A stretch of DNA of 54,370 bases, from positions 1 to 54,370 of the IMG/VR virus record IMGVR_UViG_3300038405_000130. One strand, 5' to 3'. Position 1 is the first letter of the stretch; each line of letters starts with the position of its first letter. Positions 40,401 through 48,559 of this stretch are shown in pieces. This DNA comes from a virus. The position numbers were made by a program, and so were the translations under genes. Under the pieces are notes generated by a model. The model saw only the letters and a list, made by a program, of their open reading frames with translations, searched no databases and had not been told where the DNA came from.

Positions 40401-41795
40401 AATTCGAATTTGATAGGCGGTATGCTTTCGAGTCTTGTTTGGCTTTTGAAGGCAGACCGTGGACGGAATGCCGATTTGATGTAGAAGAACACGAGCCTGG
40501 CTCGCAAGATGTGGTGACGTTGTCGTCAGAGCCCCGACGAACTGTGTGTACGCGTGGCTGTTCTGGTACATCGACCGAAAGAACTGAGAACCGTCGCCTC
40601 GAATCCAGCCCCGAAGGAGTTCGATCTTTAGGCCTTTAGGCCAGGACATTACCTCTCTAGAGAGGCGCTTCTCGGTCGAATATCGACCACCCTCAGAGAC
40701 AAACCACTTCTGAAGCTGCTCGCCCTTGGGATTCGAAGTTTGCACTGAGAACGTACCGCGGTTGAAATCTGGGACGGTCCTAGTCGCAACGCCAATCGAC
40801 GCACAGAGCTCCTGCACGTCCTTGCACCAAGTCTTCTCTTCGTGAAAGCCGAACGTGAAACTGGTCCATTTGGCGGTCGAGGCACAACCCTCAGCGGTGT
40901 AGTAGCCGAGAAGTCGGGCTTGAGCAGGTGTTACGTCGGTGGCCGACGTCTCGCTCGTTTGAGGAATGAATAGCCAGTCTCCAGGGCGAGCATCTCCAAT
41001 CGGAATGCGCTTAATTGGGTCGTAGTCCTTAGGTATACGACGAAGACCGCCGTTGCGCTTAGTCGACCCGTCGATAACTTTCAGGTCTGAATCGACGCGA
41101 CCCTGCTTGTAGTGATTGTGCTTGTACGCCCTGCCTGGATTGACGTCTTCTCCGCAGCCGCAGGCGCATTTGCGCGGCCAGGCCCAGACTGGAAACTCGT
41201 GATTCGAAGTGGCGAAGAAAGTGCCGTAGTTCTTCGTTCGAACTTTCGTTAGCGTGTCCGGAACGCCTTCGCACCAAGCCGCTTCGACCTTTTGCACCAT
41301 GCCGTTACGGTCGAGAACCTCATCGCCATCCTGAACAAGTTCAATTGACTTAGACGTTCCGTCTGCCATGACGACGGGCGTGCCTTCTCGAAAACAGCGA
41401 TGGTTTAGGTGATGAGGCTTGCCCTCGTACGTTAGGTAGACAGCCATCTTTCGCTGATGGTCGAAGCGGAGGAGCTCAGCCTTCGAGAACGCGTCGTGGT
41501 TGTCGTTCGGAACGTTGACGCTGTTTGCGCGGATGGCCTCGTAGATGTAGTCCGACGGATGCGGACTGATATCGTACTTGGTCGATGCCTCTCGGAGCTT
41601 GCCGGCGACGTCAATCTTGCGTGCGCCGTCGAGGTAGTACGACCTGCGCTGCGAGGCTTCAACAGCCGCACCGGTGAATCCGAGCTCGGCCGCGTTCGGC
41701 TCGTTTCGGGCGATGCGATGAAACTGCTGCCCGACGGCGTCAAAAGTCGCCGTCCCGACCGAGTCGAGATGCGGAAATGCGACCTTGTGAAACAT
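37488..41795 (-). CDS. Prohead protease/scaffold precursor with an endonuclease-containing intein
   Basis: A 1435-residue precursor; 1028 remain after splicing. The host protein starts with an amphipathic region and GARKIDVAGKLREAS, then HHLNHR, then (after the intein) SSDPRRARGVILDAHYND and a Cys-rich zinc-like domain (CPTCNHRTAE, SKCGS, then MGCSCSSTVCNVCDHVAR and FCTHI). This order of RARG-ILDA, EILVAVD and GCSC...CNVC is what I recall from T4-like prohead core proteases of large phages. A Pro/Gly/Glu-rich linker follows, then a coiled coil (LERQTKLHASKLERMQTEHD) typical of scaffolds. Location before the capsid fits. Catalytic residues are not certain. Intein at residues 134-540. Confidence 0.72.
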   Translation of the reverse strand: MFHKVAFPHLDSVGTATFDAVGQQFHRIARNEPNAAELGFTGAAVEASQRRSYYLDGARKIDVAGKLREASTKYDISPHPSDYIYEAIRANSVNVPNDNHDAFSKAELLRFDHQRKMAVYLTYEGKPHHLNHRCFREGTPVVMADGTSKSIELVQDGDEVLDRNGMVQKVEAAWCEGVPDTLTKVRTKNYGTFFATSNHEFPVWAWPRKCACGCGEDVNPGRAYKHNHYKQGRVDSDLKVIDGSTKRNGGLRRIPKDYDPIKRIPIGDARPGDWLFIPQTSETSATDVTPAQARLLGYYTAEGCASTAKWTSFTFGFHEEKTWCKDVQELCASIGVATRTVPDFNRGTFSVQTSNPKGEQLQKWFVSEGGRYSTEKRLSREVMSWPKGLKIELLRGWIRGDGSQFFRSMYQNSHAYTQFVGALTTTSPHLASQARVLLHQIGIPSTVCLQKPNKTRKHTAYQIRIHGWYATKLARLIWGEAALADERPPLTAANQVRDSGEHLLVPIVSVETVPNDLPVYNLTISGSHSYQINNGLATFNSSDPRRARGVILDAHYNDDAPALEHCPTCNHRTAEATERDPSGLHCSKCGSVVKDEYIEILVAVDTKKDPALIRGIQAGLLNAGSMGCSCSSTVCNVCDHVARSVQDFCTHIRGAAKGSLWLKSGSEFKRITAEEVRKLARTAGLTVPSNLQRLIDVYLRIPGTSAGDGFEIRKAFEYCQGVDFEEYSRVHKPADPKAHTIELLKAASANGDLSLEQETEQLINWARLARLSEQSMPKTALSTGSSPQSQTFHIARINGDDEHLCVQASFDELQKTLRISAQDSVEYAQVHADSLSQAIVRATKSAQYLPITSDVSLVVPDGVQLHLDQNGMPMNHAPAVGPGGAPAGPGGMPGAPGGPKGPGGAPTTIEDLTQQEMNPAKSEQSPEEFGMLPPGAEAPGEGDEAMHSHAEGDEDEHESPYAAADEGSDMKEEKYASVYGDFEVDVFDDGATLLAPSGEIFSVKSGKVSAPNAKLASNADKLKFGNELIDSVMSDGLVRTALKYKAEFSKRFADSVEGAMFDFQGGRPMSDGGALEGAMSVATEQHEPGKDVPVVGGATEGGMETFANESRPMPTNSVESRDTDMQDEAQVASPKTNATDGAEDVNKEKRPKYTVRQDAISGGTSDMAGQAGVGPGGRKADVAPAPTPPVGEASSTPATASATKTASTATVLADPAVQAKIAELTAALERQTKLHASKLERMQTEHDAEKEALEKSYASRFARALKVASKRGQLNIEVSPLKAKMLDSLTVPRPIGRSAMTGQQMQYTGVDEQLGLHLVEAAWAESAEEEVEHLIHRASEIMSYDDKYLISVEQDISKQAAAIPQVFAEEQLVPVEEPMRRAAELRHDLSRGNLALAPGMADSGVAGPTDKASAIRAALSPTKVSRILNEELRPS
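40176..41396 (-). mobile_element. Large intein with LAGLIDADG endonuclease
   Basis: Residues 134-540 (407 residues). It starts with Cys (CFREGTPVVMADG, block A), has block B-like ATSNHEFPVW, and a Cys-rich insert (CACGCGED). Two LAGLIDADG motifs follow: ARLLGYYTAEG (intein residues 160-170) and LLRGWIRGDG (260-269). It ends VYNLTISGSHSYQINNGLA then TFN, with Ser as the first C-extein residue. The usual penultimate His is Phe. It interrupts HLNHR/SSDPRRARG, a conserved part of the host protein. It is therefore probably active for both splicing and homing, but neither has been shown. Confidence 0.88.
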
Positions 41796-42035
41796 CTACT
41801 TCGATTGCTCCGCCTCATAGGCTGCGAGCTCAGCCCGAAGGTCCTCGAGGTCGGCGCCAGACATTGAGGCGCGAATCTTCTGCGTCATCGGGTTGTCGGA
41901 AGCGAAGAGGGCTCGAAGAAACTCGCCCCTGGAACCGTCGACCTGCACCCTGTCCGACTCGGCCGGTGGAGAATCGAGAATCTCTACCGGAACCCGGCCA
42001 AGGTCAGACGCGTCCCCAAACTTGCGGAATGCCAC
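41796..42035 (-). CDS. Small acidic protein between portal and protease
   Basis: A 79-residue protein. The N-terminus is FRKFGDASDLGRVPVEILD and the C-terminal half is a charged helix (ADLEDLRAELAAYEAEQSK). It is immediately followed by the protease precursor (TAG then ATG), so they are coupled. It starts at GTG 42035 with a weak upstream site. Small head proteins of this size at this position often assist assembly; there is no recognised domain. Confidence 0.55.
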   Translation of the reverse strand: MAFRKFGDASDLGRVPVEILDSPPAESDRVQVDGSRGEFLRALFASDNPMTQKIRASMSGADLEDLRAELAAYEAEQSK

Positions 42036-42090
42036 GTACGAATAATCGTCAGACCGGCTAGAACAATTGGGTCGTTAGGCCGTGCGAGGC

Positions 42091-42107
42091 CGTCGGGAAG
42101 GCCGACG
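42091..42107. promoter_or_regulatory. Short hairpin between portal and small protein genes
   Basis: CGTCGG and CCGACG form a 6-bp stem with a 5-base loop just downstream of the portal stop codon in the minus direction. There is no U run, so it is not a clear terminator; an mRNA stability or processing element is possible. The rest of the 77-bp gap shows nothing more. Confidence 0.25.
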
Positions 42108-42112
42108 TGTGG

Positions 42113-44497
42113 TCAGGAGTCGCCGCTGGCGCCGATGAGCAGGTTGCCGTTGTCGGAATCTTCAAGCATTACGCCATATTCCTTAGCCATCCGCTCCAGC
42201 TCAGCGTCGGTTGAGCCGTTGACGTGTCGGAGCTTGCCGAGGTCCGTCAGGATGGATGACAGCTCCTGGATAGAGGCTGACGGGTAGTTCTCGTCGACCA
42301 GCCAACCCTCGACAGCCTCCCAGAGGTCATGCCTGTCGTGTGAGGCAAGTGCCTGAATGATAGCCGGGTCCTTCAGGGCGTCAACCCACGGCTCAGTCTG
42401 GTCGTCCTCAATGTTGGACGGGTCGAACGTGTCGAATAATCTTACGACCGGGTCCAGCACCGCATGTGCCCAGTTCTTCGAGCTCGCTGGGCGACTGCCA
42501 TTCGTGCCATTGCCGGCGCCGTTTGCAAGCGGCTGTGCCTGGTCGCCCTCGGCCGCCGAGACTGATTCCCCGCCGGAGGACCCCCCAGCGACGGGCGAAC
42601 CCTCGCCGCCTCCACCGCCTCCACCGCCGGGCGCGCCCTCAGGACCTCCACCCGGCGCTCCTCCACCCTCCTCACCAGGCAGGCCGAACGACTCGGGTGG
42701 AATGCCGGGCGAGAGTACGTTACCTCCACCGCCGCCTCCACTCGGTCCACCTTCGGCACCCGGGGCCGCTGCGAGACCAAGCAGCTGCTGCAGCTCCGGG
42801 TCCTGGCCGGCGAGGTCCTTCTTAAACTTATACTCCTCGACGAGCTGCTTCTGCTCCTCCTCAGAATCAAGACCGAGGCAGGCGTACTTCTTCTGGTCGG
42901 TAATTTTGATGTGCAGATTGTTCTCGAGCGCGTTCATCGCGTCGATGCGTTCCTTGTCTATGTTCGGGTCGAGCGACTTACTCCACTCAATAGTGGGTAC
43001 GATGTACATTCGCTCATCCATCAGGTCGAGAGAGCTTCTCTTGACGCGCACGTGCCCTTGAGACGCGCCGGCCTTCGACGGCTTGACCCACTGATTCGCG
43101 ATTGCGACGGGCATGAAGAATCGAGGGATGAGCCACTCGTTCACGAAGAAATCGCGCATCGCTTTCAAACGCTGTAAGAAGACGGTTAGACCCGCAGCGC
43201 TCGATGAGTAGCTCGACTCACCGCTGATGAACGACTTCGATACGCCAAGAGCGATGAGCTTCAATTTCTCGAACAATTCGTTGTGCGTGTTGACACTCAT
43301 CAAACGTTCGGGAGTGCCAATCGTCTCTGTTGCAATCTGATAATTATAGATCAGCTTCGCGACGGGATCTGCCTCAGCCTGTGCAAGCAGGCTTGCGACT
43401 TTCTTCTCTTCGGACGGCGGTGGAATTGTTCCAGTCGTCGGGTCGCCGAGCTTCACTAATGTAATGGCGTTAGCCGCACGTCTCGCTGTCGCAATAAATG
43501 CGGCCCACAAGCCGTCTTCAGCCATGTAGGTTCGCCAGAGCCTTGTCTGAATGCTAGCTCCGCGCAAATCGTACGGATGCAACTTGCGAGGAATGAATGT
43601 CGCATTGACCGGACTGAGCGGGATGTTCGTACCGGCACGAAGGTGCGCCAACAGCTCCGGTGGCATCGACTCACGAACACGAGCGAGCATCGGATGGTCC
43701 GAGGAGACAATCTCGCGCAGCTTGGGGTCCGGAACGAACTCCATAATCGTGTCCATCTTGATGAACGGACTGTAGACGACGTTGATTTGGTCTGGGTTGT
43801 GGAGCGCTACGTGCGTCCAGATTCCTTTGCTGTCGTCGAAGTGGCAGTGAGGAATGACCTCTCCAACGACCAAAAACTCACGCACGAGGTACGGCAAAAT
43901 TGTGCGAATGCCGCACTCGTTGAGCATGTACTCGAGCGTCTCTTTGATTTCACCATCGACGCCCTCTCCTGTAAGCTGGAAATCGCTCCATGGCAGTTCG
44001 CTGAGTAGTTCGATGACGGCACCGACGATAGCGTCGAGCTTGAAGAACAGACGGAAGTAGCTATTGGCTAGACGACGATGGATTGGAAAGAATTGCCTGT
44101 CTGGCGATTCATACTCGGGTTGGTACGGCTTCATCGTGGTGAAGAGCGACTGCCCTCCACCGCTGAGACCGTGCGAACCGTGCCCAGTCGTCGGAGAGAT
44201 TTGGCCAGTTCGGCCGAACATCGAGGGTGATGCGCCGAATGGAAGCGCGTTCAGAATCTCACTACGGGAGTCGTGACCCGGTCGAATGACTCGACCTTCC
44301 ATCTCGCCGAGACCCTCGCGGAACTTCTCCGAGAGCGAATCGATCTGGGACGGCAGCATACCGTGCGGTTCATCATCTTGAAGACCGCCGAAGCGACGTG
44401 CGAGCTCTGCGGTTTCTGCGAGGCCGGGCGTATCCTGCTCGCGCCCCCAGGCCTTGGCAGGTGCTTGACCTGCACGTCTGTACATTCTAGCCGCCAT
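42113..44497 (-). CDS. Portal protein
   Basis: A 794-residue protein encoded downstream of TerL. Residues 120-560 have the mixed alpha-beta core of myovirus portals (for example FFPIHRRLANSYFRLFFKLD, LVREFLVVGEVIPHCHFDD, then WIPRKLHPY-type and VFLQRLKAMRDFFVNEW segments). A Gly/Pro/Ser-rich stretch at about 580-660 is followed by a helical C-terminal tail (WVDALKDPAIIQALASHD). The protein forms the head vertex ring through which DNA enters. AGGAACG lies 6 bases before the ATG at 44497. Context with TerL and the protease makes the call firm, though the sequence family was not searched. Confidence 0.88.
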   Translation of the reverse strand: MAARMYRRAGQAPAKAWGREQDTPGLAETAELARRFGGLQDDEPHGMLPSQIDSLSEKFREGLGEMEGRVIRPGHDSRSEILNALPFGASPSMFGRTGQISPTTGHGSHGLSGGGQSLFTTMKPYQPEYESPDRQFFPIHRRLANSYFRLFFKLDAIVGAVIELLSELPWSDFQLTGEGVDGEIKETLEYMLNECGIRTILPYLVREFLVVGEVIPHCHFDDSKGIWTHVALHNPDQINVVYSPFIKMDTIMEFVPDPKLREIVSSDHPMLARVRESMPPELLAHLRAGTNIPLSPVNATFIPRKLHPYDLRGASIQTRLWRTYMAEDGLWAAFIATARRAANAITLVKLGDPTTGTIPPPSEEKKVASLLAQAEADPVAKLIYNYQIATETIGTPERLMSVNTHNELFEKLKLIALGVSKSFISGESSYSSSAAGLTVFLQRLKAMRDFFVNEWLIPRFFMPVAIANQWVKPSKAGASQGHVRVKRSSLDLMDERMYIVPTIEWSKSLDPNIDKERIDAMNALENNLHIKITDQKKYACLGLDSEEEQKQLVEEYKFKKDLAGQDPELQQLLGLAAAPGAEGGPSGGGGGGNVLSPGIPPESFGLPGEEGGGAPGGGPEGAPGGGGGGGGEGSPVAGGSSGGESVSAAEGDQAQPLANGAGNGTNGSRPASSKNWAHAVLDPVVRLFDTFDPSNIEDDQTEPWVDALKDPAIIQALASHDRHDLWEAVEGWLVDENYPSASIQELSSILTDLGKLRHVNGSTDAELERMAKEYGVMLEDSDNGNLLIGASGDS

Positions 44498-44506
44498 GGT
44501 ACGTTC

Positions 44507-45487
44507 CTATGCCTGCCTCTTGCTAGCCGTGTCCAGCGTTCGCGTTCGAGCCCATCGGCTGTGCCTTACTCGTAGTCCGCCGGCCCACCGCGTCCGGACA
44601 GGTTGAGCCGGTGCAATCGACCCGGTCGACCAAGTCGACGCAGGCATCGCAGTTCGGCGTTCGAGGAGATTCGACGCTCGACCCATCCAATCTGCCGGGT
44701 CCCCAGTCTCGGGGCTGTCATCGAGCGGACTCGAGTCCCTTCCGGGCCCAGTCAGCTCGCGCAGCGATACACCGAACTCGGCCTCGTGTTGAGCCTCGCC
44801 TTCCGCTTCGTGCTGTTGATAGCCGCTGGGAAGCTGCCCTTCGAACGAGCCTTCTGGGTCGTTCGCTTCAGTCGACTCAGGATGGTATTGATAGTAGTCG
44901 CGACCGAGCGGCTCGCTACCGTCGAGGTCTTCGAATCTCTGCTCACCCTCTTGCTCGTCACCGAGACCCTTCTCGACGGTGTCGACAGGATAGAAGTGCT
45001 CGTAGTAACCGTGACCTTTCGAATCGCCGGTGGGAATGTCGTCGTAGTGTTCCTGGTCGACCAGGTCCCAGTTGTAGTCCGGCCATCCGTGGTCCTTCGT
45101 CGTATCGTCGAACCACGGCTTTCGACCTGGGTCGAGTGGGACGCCCTGGTCCGCCACATCAGCGTCGACCGTGAGCGGCGCGTTCGTTACGCGACTGTCC
45201 TCGTAGTAGTCGCGCACCGAGTTTGGCATGTACGTGGCGCCATCGCCTCGGCCCGGCGCATCAAGATTCGTCTCGATGTTCTGGTAGACCGGACGGTCGT
45301 AGTACTGATGGTCGTAGGTGTTCTGAATCTGTGCGGTGCGTTCAGCTTCGGCCTGCTCCTCGAGCAGAGCGACACGCTCCATCTCGGCCAGCACGTCGTA
45401 CTGCAGTTCCAGTTCGGCCTCGAGCTCGGCCTGGCGGTTCATCGCCGCGTTGGTTGCGAGCCAGCCTATGAAGTCGAAGTTCGCCAC
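44507..45487 (-). CDS. Acidic, Tyr/Asp-rich protein between terminase and portal
   Basis: A 326-residue protein from GTG 45487, 1 base after the TerL stop and with GAGGG 7 bases upstream. The first 60 residues are a helix of Glu/Ala/Leu (MNRQAELEAELELQYDVLAE). The middle is very acidic and rich in Tyr/His/Asp (YNWDLVDQEHYDDIP, GYYEHFYPVDTVEKG). It probably has little stable fold. The C-terminus is basic and Arg-rich. A similar acidic, Tyr-rich stretch lies in the DUF192 fusion at 52358-53812. Role unknown; position suggests head assembly. Confidence 0.6.
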   Translation of the reverse strand: MANFDFIGWLATNAAMNRQAELEAELELQYDVLAEMERVALLEEQAEAERTAQIQNTYDHQYYDRPVYQNIETNLDAPGRGDGATYMPNSVRDYYEDSRVTNAPLTVDADVADQGVPLDPGRKPWFDDTTKDHGWPDYNWDLVDQEHYDDIPTGDSKGHGYYEHFYPVDTVEKGLGDEQEGEQRFEDLDGSEPLGRDYYQYHPESTEANDPEGSFEGQLPSGYQQHEAEGEAQHEAEFGVSLRELTGPGRDSSPLDDSPETGDPADWMGRASNLLERRTAMPASTWSTGSIAPAQPVRTRWAGGLRVRHSRWARTRTLDTASKRQA

Positions 45488-45488
45488 G

Positions 45489-47537
45489 CTAGAACCCTCG
45501 TCCGGTAATTGGAGACGGCCGCGTCGTCCTACCGTTCGGACTGTAGACCTGCCCACGTCCTGCTGCGGCCCACTCAGCAATACTGACCTCAGCGCGCTTG
45601 CGACGGGCTCGACGAGATGTGTCGTCCTGTCGCTCTGTGTAGCCTTGGTCCTGCACGAGTCGATGCACATGCACGGCGACGCGTGCCATGTCATCCGAAC
45701 ACCAACCACGTCTGAGCCCTTTTTTGCTGTTGAACACTTTGTCGTTCTTCGGGTCGCGTTCGAGATGGAGTAGCTCGTAGATGAGGGCACCCTGCGCGCT
45801 CTTGTAGGGGGGGTCGAGCGTCGCGTCGTCAAGCAACTCGGGCAGCAATCGCACGCGTCCGCTATAGGCATCGCGCATGAACTGGATGAAGTGCTCATTC
45901 GTCGTGACGGCCTCCTCTGCAAACAGGTTAAGGTCGCGCCGGAGTCGCTGAATCAGAGGGAAGCTGTTCCAGTGGTCGAACTCGATCTGCTTGATGACCA
46001 TGAACTGAGTCACCTCTTTCATGAGCTCATAGAACGACTCGAAGTAGACTTCCTGTTGGCGCGACGCCGTGAGCAATCGAATGGCCCAATCGTATACGGT
46101 GACGACGTTGCCGTCCTCGTCGGTGTCTCCGTGTGCACAGACGACAGCGAACGCGTCGAAGTTCTTGCCGGCATCCACCGCGATGAATCGAGGAACGCCT
46201 CGAGTGATGAGGTCGGCCCTCTCAAGCTTGACACCGAGAAGCGAGCGTCCCTGCACGTCCGAGAACTGATACTGCGAGAACGAGGCCGTCGGCTTGAGCT
46301 CGAGGTCGATAGCCGATTCCTTAAAGTCCTGCGGCCGGTCGATAAGCGGATTCGCAGCTCCTGGCGGACGGGCGCCAAAGTTGCGCATGGTGCCGACGAA
46401 GTCCTTCTTGAGCATGTCGGCGAAGAATTCGTAGGGCAGCCACGGATTGAAGTCCCACGTCGCGAGATGCTGCGTGTACATTCGAGGATTATCCTTGGCC
46501 GTCTCGAGCAGCTGCATGCCGTAGTCGTCCTCGGACTTCGGCGAACTGATACTACCGATCATGCCCATCCATGGAATCAGACCGAACTGCTCCACGTTGC
46601 CCTGAACGCTCTGAACGCTGGCATCCATGGTTCGATAGACTTCTTGAGCCGACTCAGAGGAATCTGTCTGCTTCATTCGACAGACCTCATCGACGAACGC
46701 AGCGACTCGAGTCCGTCCGGCGAGACCGTCGCTGTTGCTGTTCAGTGAGTCGATGCTTAGCTGGGCGAGCTCGTTGTCGATGTTCTTATCGTGCTCGTTG
46801 TACTCGAGCCGCTGCATGCCTTTCGGGATGTCCTGCAGACGCTCTTGGTCTTTGACCCACGGAACGTAACGTCGAAACCACGGACTCAGACGCCGGTAGG
46901 CTCGGTACTTGGCCCAGATGGTTTCCTTGGCCTGCGTGTCCGTCGACGCGACATAGGTGATGTGGAGCGGCTCACCCGGCAGCGACCCGAAGTAAGAGCT
47001 CAGACCGCCATCGAACGAATGCGCAAGTGTCAGCAGCACGTGCTCGACGTAGGTGCCGACCAGCGCCAGAGTGCTGCTTTTGCCGCTACGCTGACCGATG
47101 ATGCAGTGCAACACTCGATGATTATTGAAGATTCCGGCATCAACGAACTCGGTGCGCGTCGTGCCGCACTTCGGACACGCATCATCCTCATGCTTCGGCG
47201 CCCACACGAGCAGAACTTCAGCGCCGAGCGTCTCGGGCGATAGGCCCCATGGATTCGACGGCACTGCATTCGGGCCGACGTTGCAGTTCGGGCAGCGAAG
47301 CTCGAAGAACTCTTTGAGTAGCTTGTACGCACCCCAGTGCTTGTAGAGGGACGCCTGGTTCGCGAAGCGTTTGTCGACGGCCCACTCGAGCATATTCGGT
47401 GCACGCTGTACGAGATACTCGCGCTCGACGTCGACATGCTCGGCCAGCGAGACTGACTTTCGGATCATCTCCGCAAAGTCACCGGGCCGGTCTGCAACCG
47501 AAGTTGCGAACGGTCGTTGTGGCGTCTTCTTCGACAT
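45489..47537 (-). CDS. terL: Terminase large subunit
   Basis: A 682-residue packaging motor. ATPase parts: Walker A GQRSGKS at about 148-154 and Walker B VAAFVDEV with D283 and E284. A zinc-like pair of CxxC motifs (C82/C85 and C121/C124) is inserted before Walker A. The nuclease domain starts at FIAVDAGKNFDAF with D455 as a metal ligand and continues with DHWNSFPLIQRLRRDLN. It packs DNA through the portal. The start ATG 47537 has only a weak ribosome binding site. Length is normal for TerL with an extra zinc module. No small-subunit gene is obvious nearby; one may lie outside the window. Confidence 0.92.
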   Translation of the reverse strand: MSKKTPQRPFATSVADRPGDFAEMIRKSVSLAEHVDVEREYLVQRAPNMLEWAVDKRFANQASLYKHWGAYKLLKEFFELRCPNCNVGPNAVPSNPWGLSPETLGAEVLLVWAPKHEDDACPKCGTTRTEFVDAGIFNNHRVLHCIIGQRSGKSSTLALVGTYVEHVLLTLAHSFDGGLSSYFGSLPGEPLHITYVASTDTQAKETIWAKYRAYRRLSPWFRRYVPWVKDQERLQDIPKGMQRLEYNEHDKNIDNELAQLSIDSLNSNSDGLAGRTRVAAFVDEVCRMKQTDSSESAQEVYRTMDASVQSVQGNVEQFGLIPWMGMIGSISSPKSEDDYGMQLLETAKDNPRMYTQHLATWDFNPWLPYEFFADMLKKDFVGTMRNFGARPPGAANPLIDRPQDFKESAIDLELKPTASFSQYQFSDVQGRSLLGVKLERADLITRGVPRFIAVDAGKNFDAFAVVCAHGDTDEDGNVVTVYDWAIRLLTASRQQEVYFESFYELMKEVTQFMVIKQIEFDHWNSFPLIQRLRRDLNLFAEEAVTTNEHFIQFMRDAYSGRVRLLPELLDDATLDPPYKSAQGALIYELLHLERDPKNDKVFNSKKGLRRGWCSDDMARVAVHVHRLVQDQGYTERQDDTSRRARRKRAEVSIAEWAAAGRGQVYSPNGRTTRPSPITGRGF

Positions 47538-47594
47538 GTTGATGTTGCAAGTGGAGGCGTTCGAGGTCGGTCGGCTACCGACGCGCTGGTCGCA

Positions 47595-48386
47595 CTAGCG
47601 CAGGTACACCTTCGAGACGAGCGCCTCGACACCGTTGTCGCTGAGTACGTGGAGACCATCGGCGTGCTCGGCAAGTACAGTGACTTGAGCGCCACACGGA
47701 ATGACCTGTCGCGTATCAGGTACGGTAATTTCAACGGTCAGCTCGGCAGTTCGCGGAACGACGCCACGCAGGCCTGAATGGCCGCCCGAGCCGAGACCGG
47801 CCCCACCTCCGACCGCGCTGCTCGTCCTCGGTGGACTGAACATGTTCTTGCGGTCCGGCCTGACCTCATCGCGGAATGTCGCGTCGCTGACGAGCTCGTC
47901 GATAGCCGACTGCGAGATGATGTACGGCGAGCCCTGGTGATAGAAGATGCCAGGTGAGAGCATGTAGCCGTTCTTGACAGTCACCGGGACCTCAATCCGT
48001 TGGGTCATTCCCTTGACCGGCGTCATCTCGACCTGAACGGCGATGGTCCCGTCGGTGATGTCGTGGCCTCCGCTGCCGGCCGATCGGTGCAGTCCAGCGT
48101 AGACGGTCTTCAGCGCACCGTTGATGTTGAATTCTCCAAAGGTTTCGCTGACATAAGCACAGGCAGCCGCGCCGGGGTGGCCGCTAAGCTTTTTGGTCGC
48201 GCCGTCCTCGTTCTTCATCCACAAGTGGGAGTTTCTATTGATGAAACCTTCACTTGCGTCTGCGACGGCGTCGCTCAGACCTGCCAGACGAGCGAGCTTG
48301 GCACTCTTTCGCTCTTGACGGGCCTTCCTCGCTGCCGGCGATGCCAAATCTCTTTGCAGTTTGCGTACGTAGTCCACGTAGGACAT
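47595..48386 (-). CDS. Structural-region protein upstream of terminase
   Basis: A 263-residue protein from ATG 48386 (the longer open frame to 48557 is not coding-like). The N-terminal helix is very basic (SPAARKARQERKSAKLARLA), as in proteins that bind DNA or capsids. A central domain includes IAVQVEMTPVKG and VPVTVKNGYMLSPGIFYHQG, followed by YIISQSAIDELV and a Gly-rich linker, then a C-terminal beta unit (VTVLAEHADGLHVLSDNG). No family is recognised. Head or packaging role by position. The 57-bp gap to TerL contains a short hairpin but no terminator. Confidence 0.58.
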   Translation of the reverse strand: MSYVDYVRKLQRDLASPAARKARQERKSAKLARLAGLSDAVADASEGFINRNSHLWMKNEDGATKKLSGHPGAAACAYVSETFGEFNINGALKTVYAGLHRSAGSGGHDITDGTIAVQVEMTPVKGMTQRIEVPVTVKNGYMLSPGIFYHQGSPYIISQSAIDELVSDATFRDEVRPDRKNMFSPPRTSSAVGGGAGLGSGGHSGLRGVVPRTAELTVEITVPDTRQVIPCGAQVTVLAEHADGLHVLSDNGVEALVSKVYLR

Positions 48387-48559
48387 AGTGACAGGTCGTG
48401 TAGGGTCAGTCTGTATCGTGTCAGCGTAGCTTTTCGCCACGTTGACATGACTTCTAGAACCGAGTGGCAATAGCCCAACGTAAGCTGAGGTCTTCGACCT
48501 TAGTCCACTAACCGTCTCGATACAATCTTTACAGCTCGAAAGCAGAAGCAGCACCAACG
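48387..48559. promoter_or_regulatory. Divergent promoter region between structural and plus-strand operons
   Basis: This 173-bp stretch is one of the longest gene-free segments. On the plus strand TTGACA (48442-48447) is followed 18 bases later by GGCAAT, and TACAAT occurs at 48521-48526, 34 bases before the pentapeptide-gene ATG but without a good partner at -35. Either could drive the plus-strand operon. No strong minus-strand promoter is visible. Promoter calls here are weak. Confidence 0.3.

Noticed and set aside
44603-46748. Long plus-strand frames opposite TerL and the acidic protein
   Set aside because: Mirror of coding sequence with clear Walker and nuclease motifs on the minus strand.
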